This document shows, piece after piece, positions 19,408 to 28,179 of a stretch of DNA of 64,000 bases. The stretch comes from Rheinheimera pleomorphica. GTDB lineage: Bacteria; Pseudomonadota; Gammaproteobacteria; Enterobacterales; Alteromonadaceae. A model generated the notes under the pieces. That model was not told where the DNA came from, ran no database searches, and saw only the letters and a program-made list of their open reading frames with translations. Position 1 is the stretch's first letter. Each line of letters opens with the position of its first letter. The stretch covers positions 62,001-126,000 of the forward strand of contig NZ_SIRR01000031.1 in assembly GCF_011634895.1 (NCBI RefSeq), given 5' to 3'. The position numbers and the translations under genes were made by a program.

Positions 19408-20646
19408 ATGCCTATTTTTAACCGTTGTTTAATTGTCAGTCTGCTGCTGTTAAGTACCTTATTACAAAGCGCCTTTGCCGGACCAGGTCATCACGATGCT
19501 GAAGAGCATAGCGCTGAGGAAGCACCAGAAGGCCCACACGGCGGCCGTCTGTTACAACAAGATGATTTTGCTGTTGAAATAAGTATTTTCGAATCCGGCG
19601 TACCACCGGAAATGCGGGTGTTTAGCTATCAGGCAGGCACCGCGGTACCGCCTGAGCATGTGCAGCTGCAAGTCACGCTGTCACGGCTGGATGGCGAGCA
19701 GAACGTGCTTAACTTTATGCCCGAGGATAACTATCTGCTAGGCAATACTACCATTGCAGAGCCCCATTCTTACGGTGTATCCGTCAGCGCCAGCTATCAG
19801 GGCAAAACCTTTCAGTGGCAGTACGACTCGTTTGAAGGCCGGGTGGAACTGAGCGATCGGATGATACAGCTTAGCGGGCTGAAAACCGAGCTGGCTACAA
19901 CGCGTTTGCTGGCGCAGCAAGTGCATTTGTTTGGTGTGGTTGCTGTTGACCCGAGCCGGCAATATCAGGTGCAGTCGCCCTATGCCGCTCAGGTGCAACA
20001 GGTATTGGTTGAATTGGGACAGCAGGTAGAACAAGGCCAGCCACTGCTAAAGCTGTTCAATACCACCACATTACAGGCATTTACCCTAACAGCACCGGCC
20101 AACGGCGTTATCACTAAGTGGCAGGTTAATCCGGGCCAGGTCGTTGGCAGCGAAAGCCTGCTGGAAATTGTCGATTTCAGCCGGGTGTTTGTTGAATTAT
20201 CAGCCTTCCCTTCTGATTTGCAACAGCTTAAGTCAGGCCAGAGAGTGACAGTATTTAACCTGCACCGTGCTCAGAGTGTACAAAGCACACTCAGCTTTAT
20301 TGCCCCCGCCATGACCGATGGCCATATCGCCCGCGCCAGAGCCGTGATTGATAACAGCAACGGCCTTTGGCGCCCAGGTATGCATGTCAAAGCGGATATT
20401 CTGGTGGCTGAGCGTGAGGTGGCCATTGCCGTGCGTAAAAGTGCTATTCAGTCATTTCGCGATAGGCCGGTGGTGTTTGCCCGCATCGGTAACACCTTTG
20501 AAGTGCGGATGCCTGAATTTGGCATAGAAGATGATGACTATATTGAAGTGTTGTCGGGCTTAAAGCCGGGCACCGAATACGCCACCGACAATAGTTACCT
20601 GCTTAAAGCAGACGTTGAAAAAGCTGGCGCCAGCCATGATCATTAG
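19408..20646 (+). CDS. CzcB-like periplasmic adaptor of heavy-metal RND pump
   Basis: Membrane-fusion protein of 412 residues. After the signal peptide comes an acidic, His-containing stretch (HHDAEEHSAEEAPEGPHGGRLL) and the FAVEISIFESGVPPEMRVF block found in CzcB/NccB-type adaptors. The biotinyl-lipoyl-like and beta-barrel parts follow (residues about 165-330), with PANGVITKWQVNPGQVV. The C-terminus SHDH may bind metal. Seen 4 bp after the outer membrane factor and 11 bp before the pump gene. Confidence 0.88.
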   Translation: MPIFNRCLIVSLLLLSTLLQSAFAGPGHHDAEEHSAEEAPEGPHGGRLLQQDDFAVEISIFESGVPPEMRVFSYQAGTAVPPEHVQLQVTLSRLDGEQNVLNFMPEDNYLLGNTTIAEPHSYGVSVSASYQGKTFQWQYDSFEGRVELSDRMIQLSGLKTELATTRLLAQQVHLFGVVAVDPSRQYQVQSPYAAQVQQVLVELGQQVEQGQPLLKLFNTTTLQAFTLTAPANGVITKWQVNPGQVVGSESLLEIVDFSRVFVELSAFPSDLQQLKSGQRVTVFNLHRAQSVQSTLSFIAPAMTDGHIARARAVIDNSNGLWRPGMHVKADILVAEREVAIAVRKSAIQSFRDRPVVFARIGNTFEVRMPEFGIEDDDYIEVLSGLKPGTEYATDNSYLLKADVEKAGASHDH

Positions 20647-20657
20647 GAGCGCCTGCC

Positions 20658-23600
20658 ATGATTGATTTGATTTTAAAATTCGCGTTGTCTAGGCGTTATC
20701 TGGTGCTGGGCCTGACTTTATTGATGGCAGCACTTGGCATTTGGCATGCACAGCGCCTGCCAATGGATGCGGTGCCGGATATTACCAATGTACAGGTGCA
20801 AATCAACACCGAAGCCCCCGGCTACTCGCCGCTGGAAACAGAGCAGCGGCTTACCCTGCTGATTGAAAATGCCATGGCCGGCCTGCCAAAGCTGGAATAT
20901 ACCCGCTCTTTGTCACGCTATGCCATGTCGCAGGTGACGGTGGTATTTGAAGATGGCACCGATATTTACTGGGCCAGACAACAAATCAGTGAACGGCTGC
21001 AAAGTGTACGTTCACAGCTACCGCCAGAAACCGAACCGGCGCTGGGGCCCATAACCACCGGGCTGGGCGAAATTCTGATGTACTCGGTCACAGCAACGCC
21101 CGATGCGCGTAAGCCGGACGGCACCCGTTACAGCCCGGAAGATCTACGCACCTTGCAGGATTACACCATTAAACCCCAGTTGGTAAAAGTGCGTGGTGTG
21201 ACCGAAGTAAACTCAATTGGCGGCTATGTACGCCAGTATCAGGTGGCACCGGATGTAGGCAAACTGCTGGCCTTTAAACTGACGCTGGATGATTTAGCAA
21301 CCGCGCTTAGCCGCAATAACGCCAATGTCGGTGCAGGCTATATTGAACGCCACGGCGCGCAGTGGCTGGTGCGCTCGCCGGGCCAACTGCGCGGTATCGA
21401 TGATATTGCTAATCTGGTGCTGGCAAAACGCGATGATGCACCGGTAAGGGTACGTGATGTCGCTGAGGTGTTTATCGGCAAAGAGCTGCGCACCGGTGCC
21501 GCCTTGCAAAACGGTGCAGAAACGGTGCTTGGCACCGTGTTTATGCTACGCGGTGAGAACAGCCGCACCGTTTCACAACGCGTTGCACAGCGTCTGCAGC
21601 AAATTAATCTGCATTTGCCTGACGGTGTGCAGGCCGTTGCTGTTTACAATCGCAGCAGCCTTGTGGATAAAACTATCCAGACGGTACAAAAAAACCTGTT
21701 TGAAGGTGCCGTGCTGGTTATCGTCGTGCTGTTTATCTTCCTGGGGAATATTCGCGCCGCTTTTATCACCGCCCTGGTTATTCCGCTTAGCATGCTATTT
21801 GCCATCAGCGGTATGGCGCTGAACCGGGTTAGCGGTAACCTGATGAGCCTGGGGGCGATTGATTTTGGCCTGATGGTCGATGGTGCTGTTATCGTGGTGG
21901 AGAACTGCCTGCGCCGTTTGGGTATGGCGCAACATCAGCAGCAACGGCTGCTAAGCGCAGCTGAGCGGCTTGAGGTGGTATATCACGCCACCCGGGAAGT
22001 GTTCAGCCCTGCCGTCTTTGGTGTGCTGATTATTATGCTGGTGTTTCTGCCGATTTTTGCCTTGTCCGGTGTTGAGGGCAAAATGTTTCATCCGATGGCC
22101 TTTACTGTTATTGCCGCCTTGTTAGGTGCCTTGATCCTGGCGGTTACCTTTGTACCGGCCGCCATTGCGCTGTTGGTACGGGGCAAAGTCGCTGAACAGG
22201 ATAGCCGCCTGCTGGCGCGCCTTAAAGCATCGTATCAGCCTGTGCTTAAGCTTAGTTTGCATTACAGTGGCACGGCAGCTTTACTGGCACTGCTACTAAT
22301 TGGGCTGGGCGGCTATGCTGCGGCGAAAATGGGTAGCGAGTTTATGCCCCAACTGGATGAGGGTGATGTGGCGCTGCATGCACTGCGGGTGCCTGGTACC
22401 GGCCTTGAGCAAGCGGTAAAAATGCAGCAGATGCTGGAGCAGGAGATCATGGCGTTACCACAGGTAGAGCGGGTGTTCTCAAAAATTGGGACTGCTGAGA
22501 TTGCCACCGATCCGATGCCACCGAGCGTGGCCGACACCTTTGTTATCCTCAAACCGCAGGCGCAATGGCCGGATCCGGCGTTAAGCAAGGCCGCCTTTGT
22601 GGAGTTACTGCGGCAAAAAGTGCAGGCCGTACCCGGCAATAACTACGAGTTTACCCAACCGATTGAAATGCGCTTTAACGAGCTTATCGCTGGTGTCAGA
22701 ACCGACGTGGCGGTGCGTATTTATGGCGATGATCTGGAAAAGCTCAAAGCGTTGGGCGAACAAGCCAGTGCTATTTTAGCCACTGTGCCTGGAGCGATAG
22801 ATGTGCGCATGGAGCAAGCGACCGGCTTACCGCTGTTGTCGGTTGAGCCAGAACGCGAGCATCTGGCGTTACTGGGTATTGATGTTGCCACAGTGCAGCA
22901 AACGCTGCAAACCGCCGTTGGCGGTCTGGTGCTGGGGCAGATTTTCGATGGCGATAAGCGTTTTCCGCTGCTGGTGCGATTGCACGAGTCGCAGCGCACT
23001 GATTTGGCGACGTTAGCGCGCCTGCCGGTGGCGTTACCAACAGATGCCGCCAGCGAAATGACCTATGTGCCACTTGGGGAAGTAGCGCAATTGGTGCAAT
23101 CGACTGGGCCGAATCAGATTAACCGCGAAAGTGGTAAGCGCAATATAGTGGTAACAGCTAACGTAGCAGAGCGTGATTTAGGCAGCTTTATCGCAGATAC
23201 GCAGCAGGCATTGAACAGCCAGCTCAGCCTGCCGGCCGGCTACTGGCTGGGCTACGGCGGCACCTTTGAGCAGCTGCAGTCGGCAACAGCTCGCTTACAG
23301 TGGCTGGTGCCGCTAACCTTGCTGTTAATTTTTGGCCTGTTATTTAGCGCGCTTAATTCTGCCAAAGATGCACTGATCGTGTTTAGCGGCGTACCCCTTG
23401 CCCTGACCGGCGGCATTGCTGCATTGCTGCTACGCGATATGCCACTGTCTATTTCGGCTGCGGTGGGCTTTATTGCGTTATCCGGTATCGCTGTGCTTAA
23501 CGGCGTGGTCATGATGGCGATGATCAAACAGCTACGCGAGCAAGGCATGGCGCTGACCGATGCGATTACACAAGGCGCAGTGCAGCGTTTAAGGCCAGTG

Positions 23601-23804
23601 CTGATGACGGCGCTGGTAGCCAGTCTTGGCTTTGTGCCGATGGCGTTTAACAGCGGTACCGGCGCCGAAATTCAGCGGCCACTGGCCAGCGTTGTCATTG
23701 GCGGTATTATTACCTCAACCTTGCTGACGCTGGTTATTTTACCGGCGCTGTACCGGCTGATGCATCAACACACCAGTAAAACCGGCCAGCAGGCCAGCAT
23801 CTAA
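20658..23804 (+). CDS. CzcA-type heavy-metal RND efflux pump
   Basis: Inner-membrane proton/metal antiporter of the HME-RND class, 1048 residues with 12 predicted helices and two large periplasmic loops. The TM4 motif reads DFGLMVDGAVIVVEN, the pattern associated with Zn/Co/Cd/Ni exporters. Cu/Ag pumps (CusA) instead show an A-x-GAM-D-AA type motif here, so a divalent cation substrate is more likely than copper. The opening IDLILKFALSRRYLVL and QMPMDAVPDITNVQVQINT-like region are typical. No regulator gene is adjacent. Confidence 0.9.
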   Translation: MIDLILKFALSRRYLVLGLTLLMAALGIWHAQRLPMDAVPDITNVQVQINTEAPGYSPLETEQRLTLLIENAMAGLPKLEYTRSLSRYAMSQVTVVFEDGTDIYWARQQISERLQSVRSQLPPETEPALGPITTGLGEILMYSVTATPDARKPDGTRYSPEDLRTLQDYTIKPQLVKVRGVTEVNSIGGYVRQYQVAPDVGKLLAFKLTLDDLATALSRNNANVGAGYIERHGAQWLVRSPGQLRGIDDIANLVLAKRDDAPVRVRDVAEVFIGKELRTGAALQNGAETVLGTVFMLRGENSRTVSQRVAQRLQQINLHLPDGVQAVAVYNRSSLVDKTIQTVQKNLFEGAVLVIVVLFIFLGNIRAAFITALVIPLSMLFAISGMALNRVSGNLMSLGAIDFGLMVDGAVIVVENCLRRLGMAQHQQQRLLSAAERLEVVYHATREVFSPAVFGVLIIMLVFLPIFALSGVEGKMFHPMAFTVIAALLGALILAVTFVPAAIALLVRGKVAEQDSRLLARLKASYQPVLKLSLHYSGTAALLALLLIGLGGYAAAKMGSEFMPQLDEGDVALHALRVPGTGLEQAVKMQQMLEQEIMALPQVERVFSKIGTAEIATDPMPPSVADTFVILKPQAQWPDPALSKAAFVELLRQKVQAVPGNNYEFTQPIEMRFNELIAGVRTDVAVRIYGDDLEKLKALGEQASAILATVPGAIDVRMEQATGLPLLSVEPEREHLALLGIDVATVQQTLQTAVGGLVLGQIFDGDKRFPLLVRLHESQRTDLATLARLPVALPTDAASEMTYVPLGEVAQLVQSTGPNQINRESGKRNIVVTANVAERDLGSFIADTQQALNSQLSLPAGYWLGYGGTFEQLQSATARLQWLVPLTLLLIFGLLFSALNSAKDALIVFSGVPLALTGGIAALLLRDMPLSISAAVGFIALSGIAVLNGVVMMAMIKQLREQGMALTDAITQGAVQRLRPVLMTALVASLGFVPMAFNSGTGAEIQRPLASVVIGGIITSTLLTLVILPALYRLMHQHTSKTGQQASI

Positions 23805-23826
23805 CGTCCGGCAACACCGTACTCCC

Positions 23827-23852
23827 GGCGGATAGCATCGCGGCTATCCGCC
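23827..23852 (+). terminator. perfect 10-bp hairpin after the metal efflux operon
   Basis: GGCGGATAGC (23827-23836) and GCTATCCGCC (23843-23852) form a perfect stem with a 6-base loop, 23 bp past the czcA-like stop. The following bases (TGTTGCTGTG) are only moderately T-rich, so it could be a terminator or a 3'-end stabilising structure. Confidence 0.5.
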
Positions 23853-23980
23853 TGTTGCTGTGTCTGCCGTTGTTAGCGTTATGCTTAACCGTACTCAGCA
23901 ATTCTACGCTGCTGCAGCAAAATAACCGCAAACGGGTCAAAATTTAACCAGCACGACCTGTTTCTTGCCACGCTTTCAGG

Positions 23981-23986
23981 TATAAT
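23981..23986 (+). promoter_or_regulatory. candidate -10 element of the rimO promoter
   Basis: A consensus TATAAT lies 41 bp upstream of the rimO ATG. The hexamer 17 bp upstream is CTGTTT, a poor -35. The assignment rests on the -10 and on its position. Confidence 0.4.
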
Positions 23987-24027
23987 CCGCCGACTTTTTT
24001 TAGGCTAAGCCGACGTTAAGAGACACT

Positions 24028-25431
24028 ATGACAGTACAAACCTTTGATCCCAGCCAGACCACAACCTTAGACACCGCCGGTAAAACCTTGAGCCAACAGG
24101 CAAAAACTGCTAGCGGCCAAGGTAATACCATCGGCTTTGTCAGCCTTGGCTGCCCGAAAAACCTGGTGGATTCAGAGCGTATTCTTACCCAGCTTAAAAG
24201 CGAAGGTTACAACATAGTGCCAACTTACGATGACGCCGAGTTGGTAATAGTTAACACCTGCGGTTTTATCGACAGCGCGGTGCAGGAGTCATTACAAACC
24301 ATCGGCGAAGCCTTAGCCGAAAACGGCAAAGTGATCGTGACCGGCTGCCTGGGTGCGCGCGAAGATGAAATCCGCGAAGTACACCCGGGTGTACTGGGCA
24401 TTACCGGCCCGCACAGCTATGAAAACGTATTAAAACAGGTACATGAGTTTGTGCCTAAGCCCAAGTATGACCCTTTTACCATGCTGGTGCCGGATCACGG
24501 CGTGAAACTAACACCAAAGCATTATGCTTATTTAAAAATCTCTGAAGGCTGTAACCACCGCTGTACCTTCTGCATTATTCCGTCGATGCGGGGCGATTTA
24601 GTCAGCCGCCCGGTCGGTGAAGTGTTAGATGAAGCACAGCGCTTAAAAAACGCGGGTGTAAAAGAGCTGCTGATTATCTCGCAAGACACCAGCGCCTATG
24701 GCGTCGATGTAAAACACCGCACCGGTTTTTGGAATGGCCAGCCGGTAAAAACCTCAATGCAATCCTTGTGTGAAGCGCTGGGTGAGATGGGTATTTGGGT
24801 ACGTCTGCATTATGTTTACCCCTACCCACATGTCGATGACATTATTCCGCTGATGGCACAGGGCAAGGTACTGCCGTATTTAGATATTCCATTTCAGCAT
24901 GCCAGCCCGCGTATTTTAAAGCTGATGAAACGCCCGGGCCAGGCCGACCGAGTATTAGAGCGGATTAAAAAATGGCGAGAAATCTGCCCAGAGCTGACCA
25001 TCCGCTCTACCTTTATTGTTGGCTTCCCCGGTGAAACCGAAGAAGATTTCCAGCTGCTGCTTGACTGGCTTAAAGAAGCCCAGCTCGACCGCGTCGGCTG
25101 CTTTAAATACAGCCCGGTAGAAGGCGCTAAGGCCAATGATTTACCCGATCCGGTGCCGGATGAGGTAATGGAAGAACGTTACCACCGCTTTATGCAAACC
25201 CAGCAGGCTATCAGCACTGCCCGCTTACAGGCGAAAATTGGCAAAACCATTAAAGTGCTGATTGACGAAGTAGACGACGAAGGCGCCATTGGCCGAAGCT
25301 TTGCCGACGCGCCGGAAATTGACGGCGCGGTGTATTTAAACGGTTTAACCAAGGTTAAAGCGGGCGATATAATCGACGCCGTGGTAGAAGAAGCCGACGA
25401 ATACGACTTATGGGCATCGGTGGCCGAATAA
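24028..25431 (+). CDS. rimO: ribosomal protein S12 methylthiotransferase
   Basis: Radical SAM enzyme that methylthiolates Asp88 of ribosomal protein S12. The 467 residues comprise an N-terminal UPF0004 domain with three cluster-binding Cys ([24 protein letters not shown]), the radical SAM motif CNHRCTFC (about residues 175-182) and a C-terminal TRAM domain. [12 protein letters not shown] separates RimO from MiaB. An N-terminal extension of about 34 polar residues precedes the conserved start; it may be real or a later in-frame start may be used. Confidence 0.96.
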   Translation: MTVQTFDPSQTTTLDTAGKTLSQQAKTASGQGNTIGFVSLGCPKNLVDSERILTQLKSEGYNIVPTYDDAELVIVNTCGFIDSAVQESLQTIGEALAENGKVIVTGCLGAREDEIREVHPGVLGITGPHSYENVLKQVHEFVPKPKYDPFTMLVPDHGVKLTPKHYAYLKISEGCNHRCTFCIIPSMRGDLVSRPVGEVLDEAQRLKNAGVKELLIISQDTSAYGVDVKHRTGFWNGQPVKTSMQSLCEALGEMGIWVRLHYVYPYPHVDDIIPLMAQGKVLPYLDIPFQHASPRILKLMKRPGQADRVLERIKKWREICPELTIRSTFIVGFPGETEEDFQLLLDWLKEAQLDRVGCFKYSPVEGAKANDLPDPVPDEVMEERYHRFMQTQQAISTARLQAKIGKTIKVLIDEVDDEGAIGRSFADAPEIDGAVYLNGLTKVKAGDIIDAVVEEADEYDLWASVAE

Positions 25432-25455
25432 CCGCAGGCCTTTAAACAACCGCAG

Positions 25456-25482
25456 CAGGTGGCTTAGGCCGCCTGTTTTTTT
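25456..25482 (+). terminator. rho-independent terminator of rimO
   Basis: Stem CAGGTGGC/GCCGCCTG (one G-U pair) with loop TTAG, followed by seven T. It lies 25 bp after the rimO stop and just before the convergent murI stop. Confidence 0.85.
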
Positions 25483-25489
25483 ATTGGCA

Positions 25490-26278
25490 TTACAGCGGCA
25501 AAGCGGTGGCAGCAGCAGGCCATAACCGCCGCAACTGGCGGTGAAACAGGCCAGCATCACCGCTGCTGTAAAAGCAGTCTGCTTTGCCAACTGCCCCGCT
25601 GTTTAGCAGCTGCATTTGTGCCAAGCGGTGCTGCAGCTGTTTTGCCACCGCCATTTCAGTGCGCACTATGTTGATGCCAGGCCCGGCAACATCGGCGATA
25701 ACATCGGCAATAAAGTTGTAATGCGTGCAGCCCAGCACCAGGGTATCGGCGCCCTGTGCCAGCAGCGGCTGAGTATAGCCAGCTACCAGCTCGCGCATCA
25801 CTGCACTATCTAGCTCCAGCGCCTCTATCATTGGCACCAGCTGCGGACAAGGTTGCAGCAATACCCGGGCCTTACCCGCATAGCGCTGGCTTAAACTGGC
25901 AAAGGCTGGTGTTAACAAAGTGCGCGGCGTAGCCAGCACCCCTACTACGCCGGTTGTACTGGCCAGTACCGCCGGTTTTACGCCAGGCTCTACGCCGATA
26001 ATTGGCAGCGAATATTGCGCTCTTAACTCTTTAATCGCCGCCGTGGTTGCCGTGTTGCACGCCACCACTATCGCCTTTACACCGCAGGCCAGCAAATGCC
26101 GGGTAATCGCTTGCATACGCTGATAAGTATCGCTATCGGTTTTTTCACCATAAGGTGCATAGCCGGTATCGGCGAAATAGTACAAGCTTTCTGCCGGTAA
26201 TAACTGACGAATAGCCCACGCCACCGACAGTCCACCAACGCCTGAGTCAAATACGCCTATCGATTGGTGTTGGTGCAA
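25490..26278 (-). CDS. murI: glutamate racemase
   Basis: Makes D-glutamate for peptidoglycan. The family core begins SIGVFDSGVGGLSVAWAIR. I choose a TTG start at 26278-26276 because GGAG lies 6 bp upstream; the frame is open to an ATG at 26380, but that leader is not family-like. This gives about 262 residues. The two catalytic cysteines are visible in VACNTATT and LGCTHYNF, and GEKTDSDTYQRM is conserved. A GTG at 26296 is a further alternative start without a good ribosome site. Confidence 0.93.
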   Translation of the reverse strand: MHQHQSIGVFDSGVGGLSVAWAIRQLLPAESLYYFADTGYAPYGEKTDSDTYQRMQAITRHLLACGVKAIVVACNTATTAAIKELRAQYSLPIIGVEPGVKPAVLASTTGVVGVLATPRTLLTPAFASLSQRYAGKARVLLQPCPQLVPMIEALELDSAVMRELVAGYTQPLLAQGADTLVLGCTHYNFIADVIADVAGPGINIVRTEMAVAKQLQHRLAQMQLLNSGAVGKADCFYSSGDAGLFHRQLRRLWPAAATALPL

Positions 26279-26409
26279 TAAAGGCTCCGTGTGCACAGCG
26301 CTGTAATCTCTAAGGTGGGGGCAATTGTAATGCGCAACATTGTGCCACAGCCAGTTAAACCTTAGCTGACTGCACAGCACTTTAGTTTCAGAAATGTCTT
26401 CGCCAACGT

Positions 26410-26417
26410 GTTATACG
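26410..26417 (-). other. R''-like core site at the stop of the Cap15-like gene
   Basis: On the minus strand this reads CGTATAAC and contains the TAA stop codon. It is complementary at 7 of 8 positions to GTTCTACG at 27064-27071, just upstream of the same gene. This is the R''/R' relation expected of an integron cassette, but no full attC hairpin follows it. Confidence 0.3.
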
Positions 26418-27052
26418 TTTTGCCTGGCAAGCTCGTAAGCCTCATGTAATTCAAGTAACTTTTCTGAAATGCGTTTTTCTCGGTTTTCTGTTCTGACACC
26501 ATCGTTGATATCTGCCGAATACCCTTTGATAAAGGTCGGTGGCAGATGAGCGCTTTTACGCTCGAAACTAAAGACCCCTATCCCCTGAAACGTAGAATAA
26601 TCGATGTGTGAATCACATGTATAGGTGTAGGTGAGAACGCCATTGCGCTCATTAATTGATGCCGCAATAGATGTCCATTGAGCATACGTTGAACCATCTG
26701 AATTGAAGGCTTCACCACGGATAGTAAGGGATGACATAGTTTGCTCAAAAAACTCTACCGTAATCTTTTCCTCATTTTGGCTATTAATAAATCTTCCTAC
26801 CCAAGTGCCGTTCAAATAAGTCGGCCCCAGTAGATGTCTTTTAAGCCAATTCCAGTTACATGCGATGCCATTCATAACCTTTGCAAATAACCCATATAGC
26901 CCGAACGCCGAAAGAACACTCACCAGAGGTTTCAAGTACATTGAGCTATCGCCCACACCATCAATAATCGGAACTAATTCTGAAATAATAAAATACATAA
27001 CCATGATTGTTAATGTCGTTACATATGAATGGAACTTATGCTCTGGAGTCAT
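26411..27052 (-). CDS. Cap15-like two-TM beta-barrel protein, orphan
   Basis: Predicted membrane protein of 213 residues. Two hydrophobic helices (about residues 9-29 and 39-62) are followed by a beta-rich domain of about 110 residues starting LNGTWVGRFINS, with WTSIAASINERNGVLTYTYTC and a GIGVFSFERK strand. This 2TM plus GxWxG beta-barrel layout matches my recollection of Cap15 (S-2TMBeta), the membrane-damaging effector of some CBASS anti-phage systems. A charged helix closes the protein. No CD-NTase partner is adjacent, so it would be a stand-alone effector or have another trigger. A short 5' leader with AGGAA and a stop codon inside an R''-like motif suggest a mobile cassette. The assignment is by pattern only. 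Confidence 0.5.
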   Translation of the reverse strand: MTPEHKFHSYVTTLTIMVMYFIISELVPIIDGVGDSSMYLKPLVSVLSAFGLYGLFAKVMNGIACNWNWLKRHLLGPTYLNGTWVGRFINSQNEEKITVEFFEQTMSSLTIRGEAFNSDGSTYAQWTSIAASINERNGVLTYTYTCDSHIDYSTFQGIGVFSFERKSAHLPPTFIKGYSADINDGVRTENREKRISEKLLELHEAYELARQNV

Positions 27053-27063
27053 GACTTTCCTTG

Positions 27064-27155
27064 CGTAGAACGCCTAAATTTAGCGCGGAAAGTCGCGCAG
27101 CGGGTTGACGTCGCAGGCAGCGCTTTTAGCTGACGATAATAATTACTTGTTAGCG
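27064..27155 (-). repeat. attC-like site upstream of the Cap15-like gene
   Basis: On the minus strand this begins CGCTAACAAG (R''-like, 27155-27149) and ends GGCGTTCTACG (R'-like, at 27071-27064), a 92-bp element. Inner segments GCTAAAAGCGC and GCGCTAAATTTAGGC pair imperfectly around a CGCTGCGCGACTTTCC core, a layout seen in attC sites. Core bases deviate from GTTRRRY, so it may be a decayed attC or only a fortuitous hairpin. Confidence 0.35.
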
Positions 27156-27252
27156 GCGCGTAATTTAAGTCTTTTTTGTGGTTAAGCAATTATGCATAAT
27201 CAGGACCCTTTTAGATCATGTTGGCTCGGCGCGATGTCCTACCTACCAGACC

Positions 27253-27278
27253 AAGCAGGCAGCCCTAACTGCCTGTTT
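27253..27278 (-). terminator. hairpin after the toxin-immunity pair
   Basis: Arms CAGGCAG (27256-27262) and CTGCCTG (27269-27275) are perfect, with A/T extensions on both sides. It lies directly after the immunity gene stop at 27280. The T-run is on the plus-strand side, so termination of the minus-strand message is uncertain. Confidence 0.4.
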
Positions 27279-27279
27279 C

Positions 27280-27498
27280 TTAATAGACCTGACCATACTC
27301 TTTTTCGTATTCAGACTTCAGGTAACCAAGAATACCTTCAAGCCGGTCTATATCCTCTGATATCTCAGCAGCTTCATCTTCATCTACGCTATCCAGATCT
27401 ATGCTTAAGTTTGACGCCAAACGTTGCTCAAGCGCTTCTATAACTAAACGCCAGTCACCCTTGATCATCGGTATTGCCAAACCATCTAACTTAGCCAT
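27280..27498 (-). CDS. Tsi2-like immunity/antitoxin protein
   Basis: Acidic, all-helical protein of 72 residues. The middle shows LVIEALEQRLASN, then an acidic turn (DLDSVDEDEAAEISEDID) and RLEGILGYLKSEYEKEY. Length, charge and helix-turn-helix-like layout match Pseudomonas Tsi2, the immunity protein of Tse2. It starts 8 bp inside the toxin gene, so translation follows that of the toxin. Similarity to Tsi2 is by pattern, strengthened by the partner. Confidence 0.6.
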   Translation of the reverse strand: MAKLDGLAIPMIKGDWRLVIEALEQRLASNLSIDLDSVDEDEAAEISEDIDRLEGILGYLKSEYEKEYGQVY

Positions 27499-27910
27499 TT
27501 AAAATCTCCTGCGGTGTTAGTTTTACACATTTAGACATATCCCCTCCAAGCTCCTGCAACAGCCCGATGTACTTCATCAATGGCATATCAGTTTCCGGTG
27601 CAATCATAAAATGCCCTGTTTTGGTTGGTGTTCTATCATGCACTATCTTCAAGCCAGCAGGAATCGGAATGCCCTTTTTTATCATCCATACGTTTTTTCC
27701 TTGGCGTTTCATACCTGTAGTGATGTGATCAAACGTAGAGAACCCATTACCATTAGCCTTGACGTAAGCTATACCAGCACGCTCGTACGTAACAATATCT
27801 TTTAACGCCCGACTTTCGCTAAAACCGGGTGATACAGAATTACCACTGCGATACAGCGGCCGTTGTAGCTCTTCAAAATTTTCAATATAAAGCAGCTCGA
27901 AACTGATCAC
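27491..27910 (-). CDS. Tse2-family ADP-ribosyltransferase-like toxin
   Basis: Toxin-like protein of 139 residues. I choose a GTG start (27910) since AGGAGG lies 6 bp upstream; an in-frame ATG at 27943 has no ribosome site. Aligned by eye with Pseudomonas Tse2 it keeps LYR near the start, DIVTYERAGIAYVKANG, FSTFD, the K/GIPIPAGLKIVHD segment and GHFMIAPETDMPLMKYIGLL. Tse2 is a cytoplasmic toxin with an ADP-ribosyltransferase-like fold. No type VI secretion genes are in the window, so this copy may act as a toxin-antitoxin pair. The toxin comes first and the immunity gene second. Confidence 0.7.
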   Translation of the reverse strand: MISFELLYIENFEELQRPLYRSGNSVSPGFSESRALKDIVTYERAGIAYVKANGNGFSTFDHITTGMKRQGKNVWMIKKGIPIPAGLKIVHDRTPTKTGHFMIAPETDMPLMKYIGLLQELGGDMSKCVKLTPQEILNG

Positions 27911-27975
27911 GTGAAACCTCCTTTGCCAGTGAACACCCCTCACTTTAACCTAAAAAAAACATTTAATTAAACCTA

Positions 27976-28003
27976 AATATACACAAAACACCAAAAGAAA
28001 CAA
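27976..28003 (-). promoter_or_regulatory. candidate promoter of the Tse2-like operon
   Basis: On the minus strand, TTGTTT (28003-27998) and TATATT (27981-27976) are separated by 16 bp in an AT-rich tract about 65 bp upstream of the GTG start. No regulatory repeat was noticed. The rest of 27911-28179 is AT-rich and appears non-coding. Confidence 0.4.
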
Positions 28004-28179
28004 TTGCTATGGATTTCATAGAAATAATTAAATTAGGTAAATTGGTGCTGTCCAGCGCGGTAGTTTTACTCTGTGACCCAACTTTGATAGCTTAAATTTG
28101 AGTGGCAGAAATTTGGTGATCCAAACAAAATTAAGTTGCATAACTGCTTTTGACGCATAAAGATCGTTTCCGACGCTAT

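Noticed and set aside
26411-27052. Complete CBASS operon
   Set aside because: No CD-NTase, Cap2 or Cap3 gene is adjacent; only an effector-like protein is visible.
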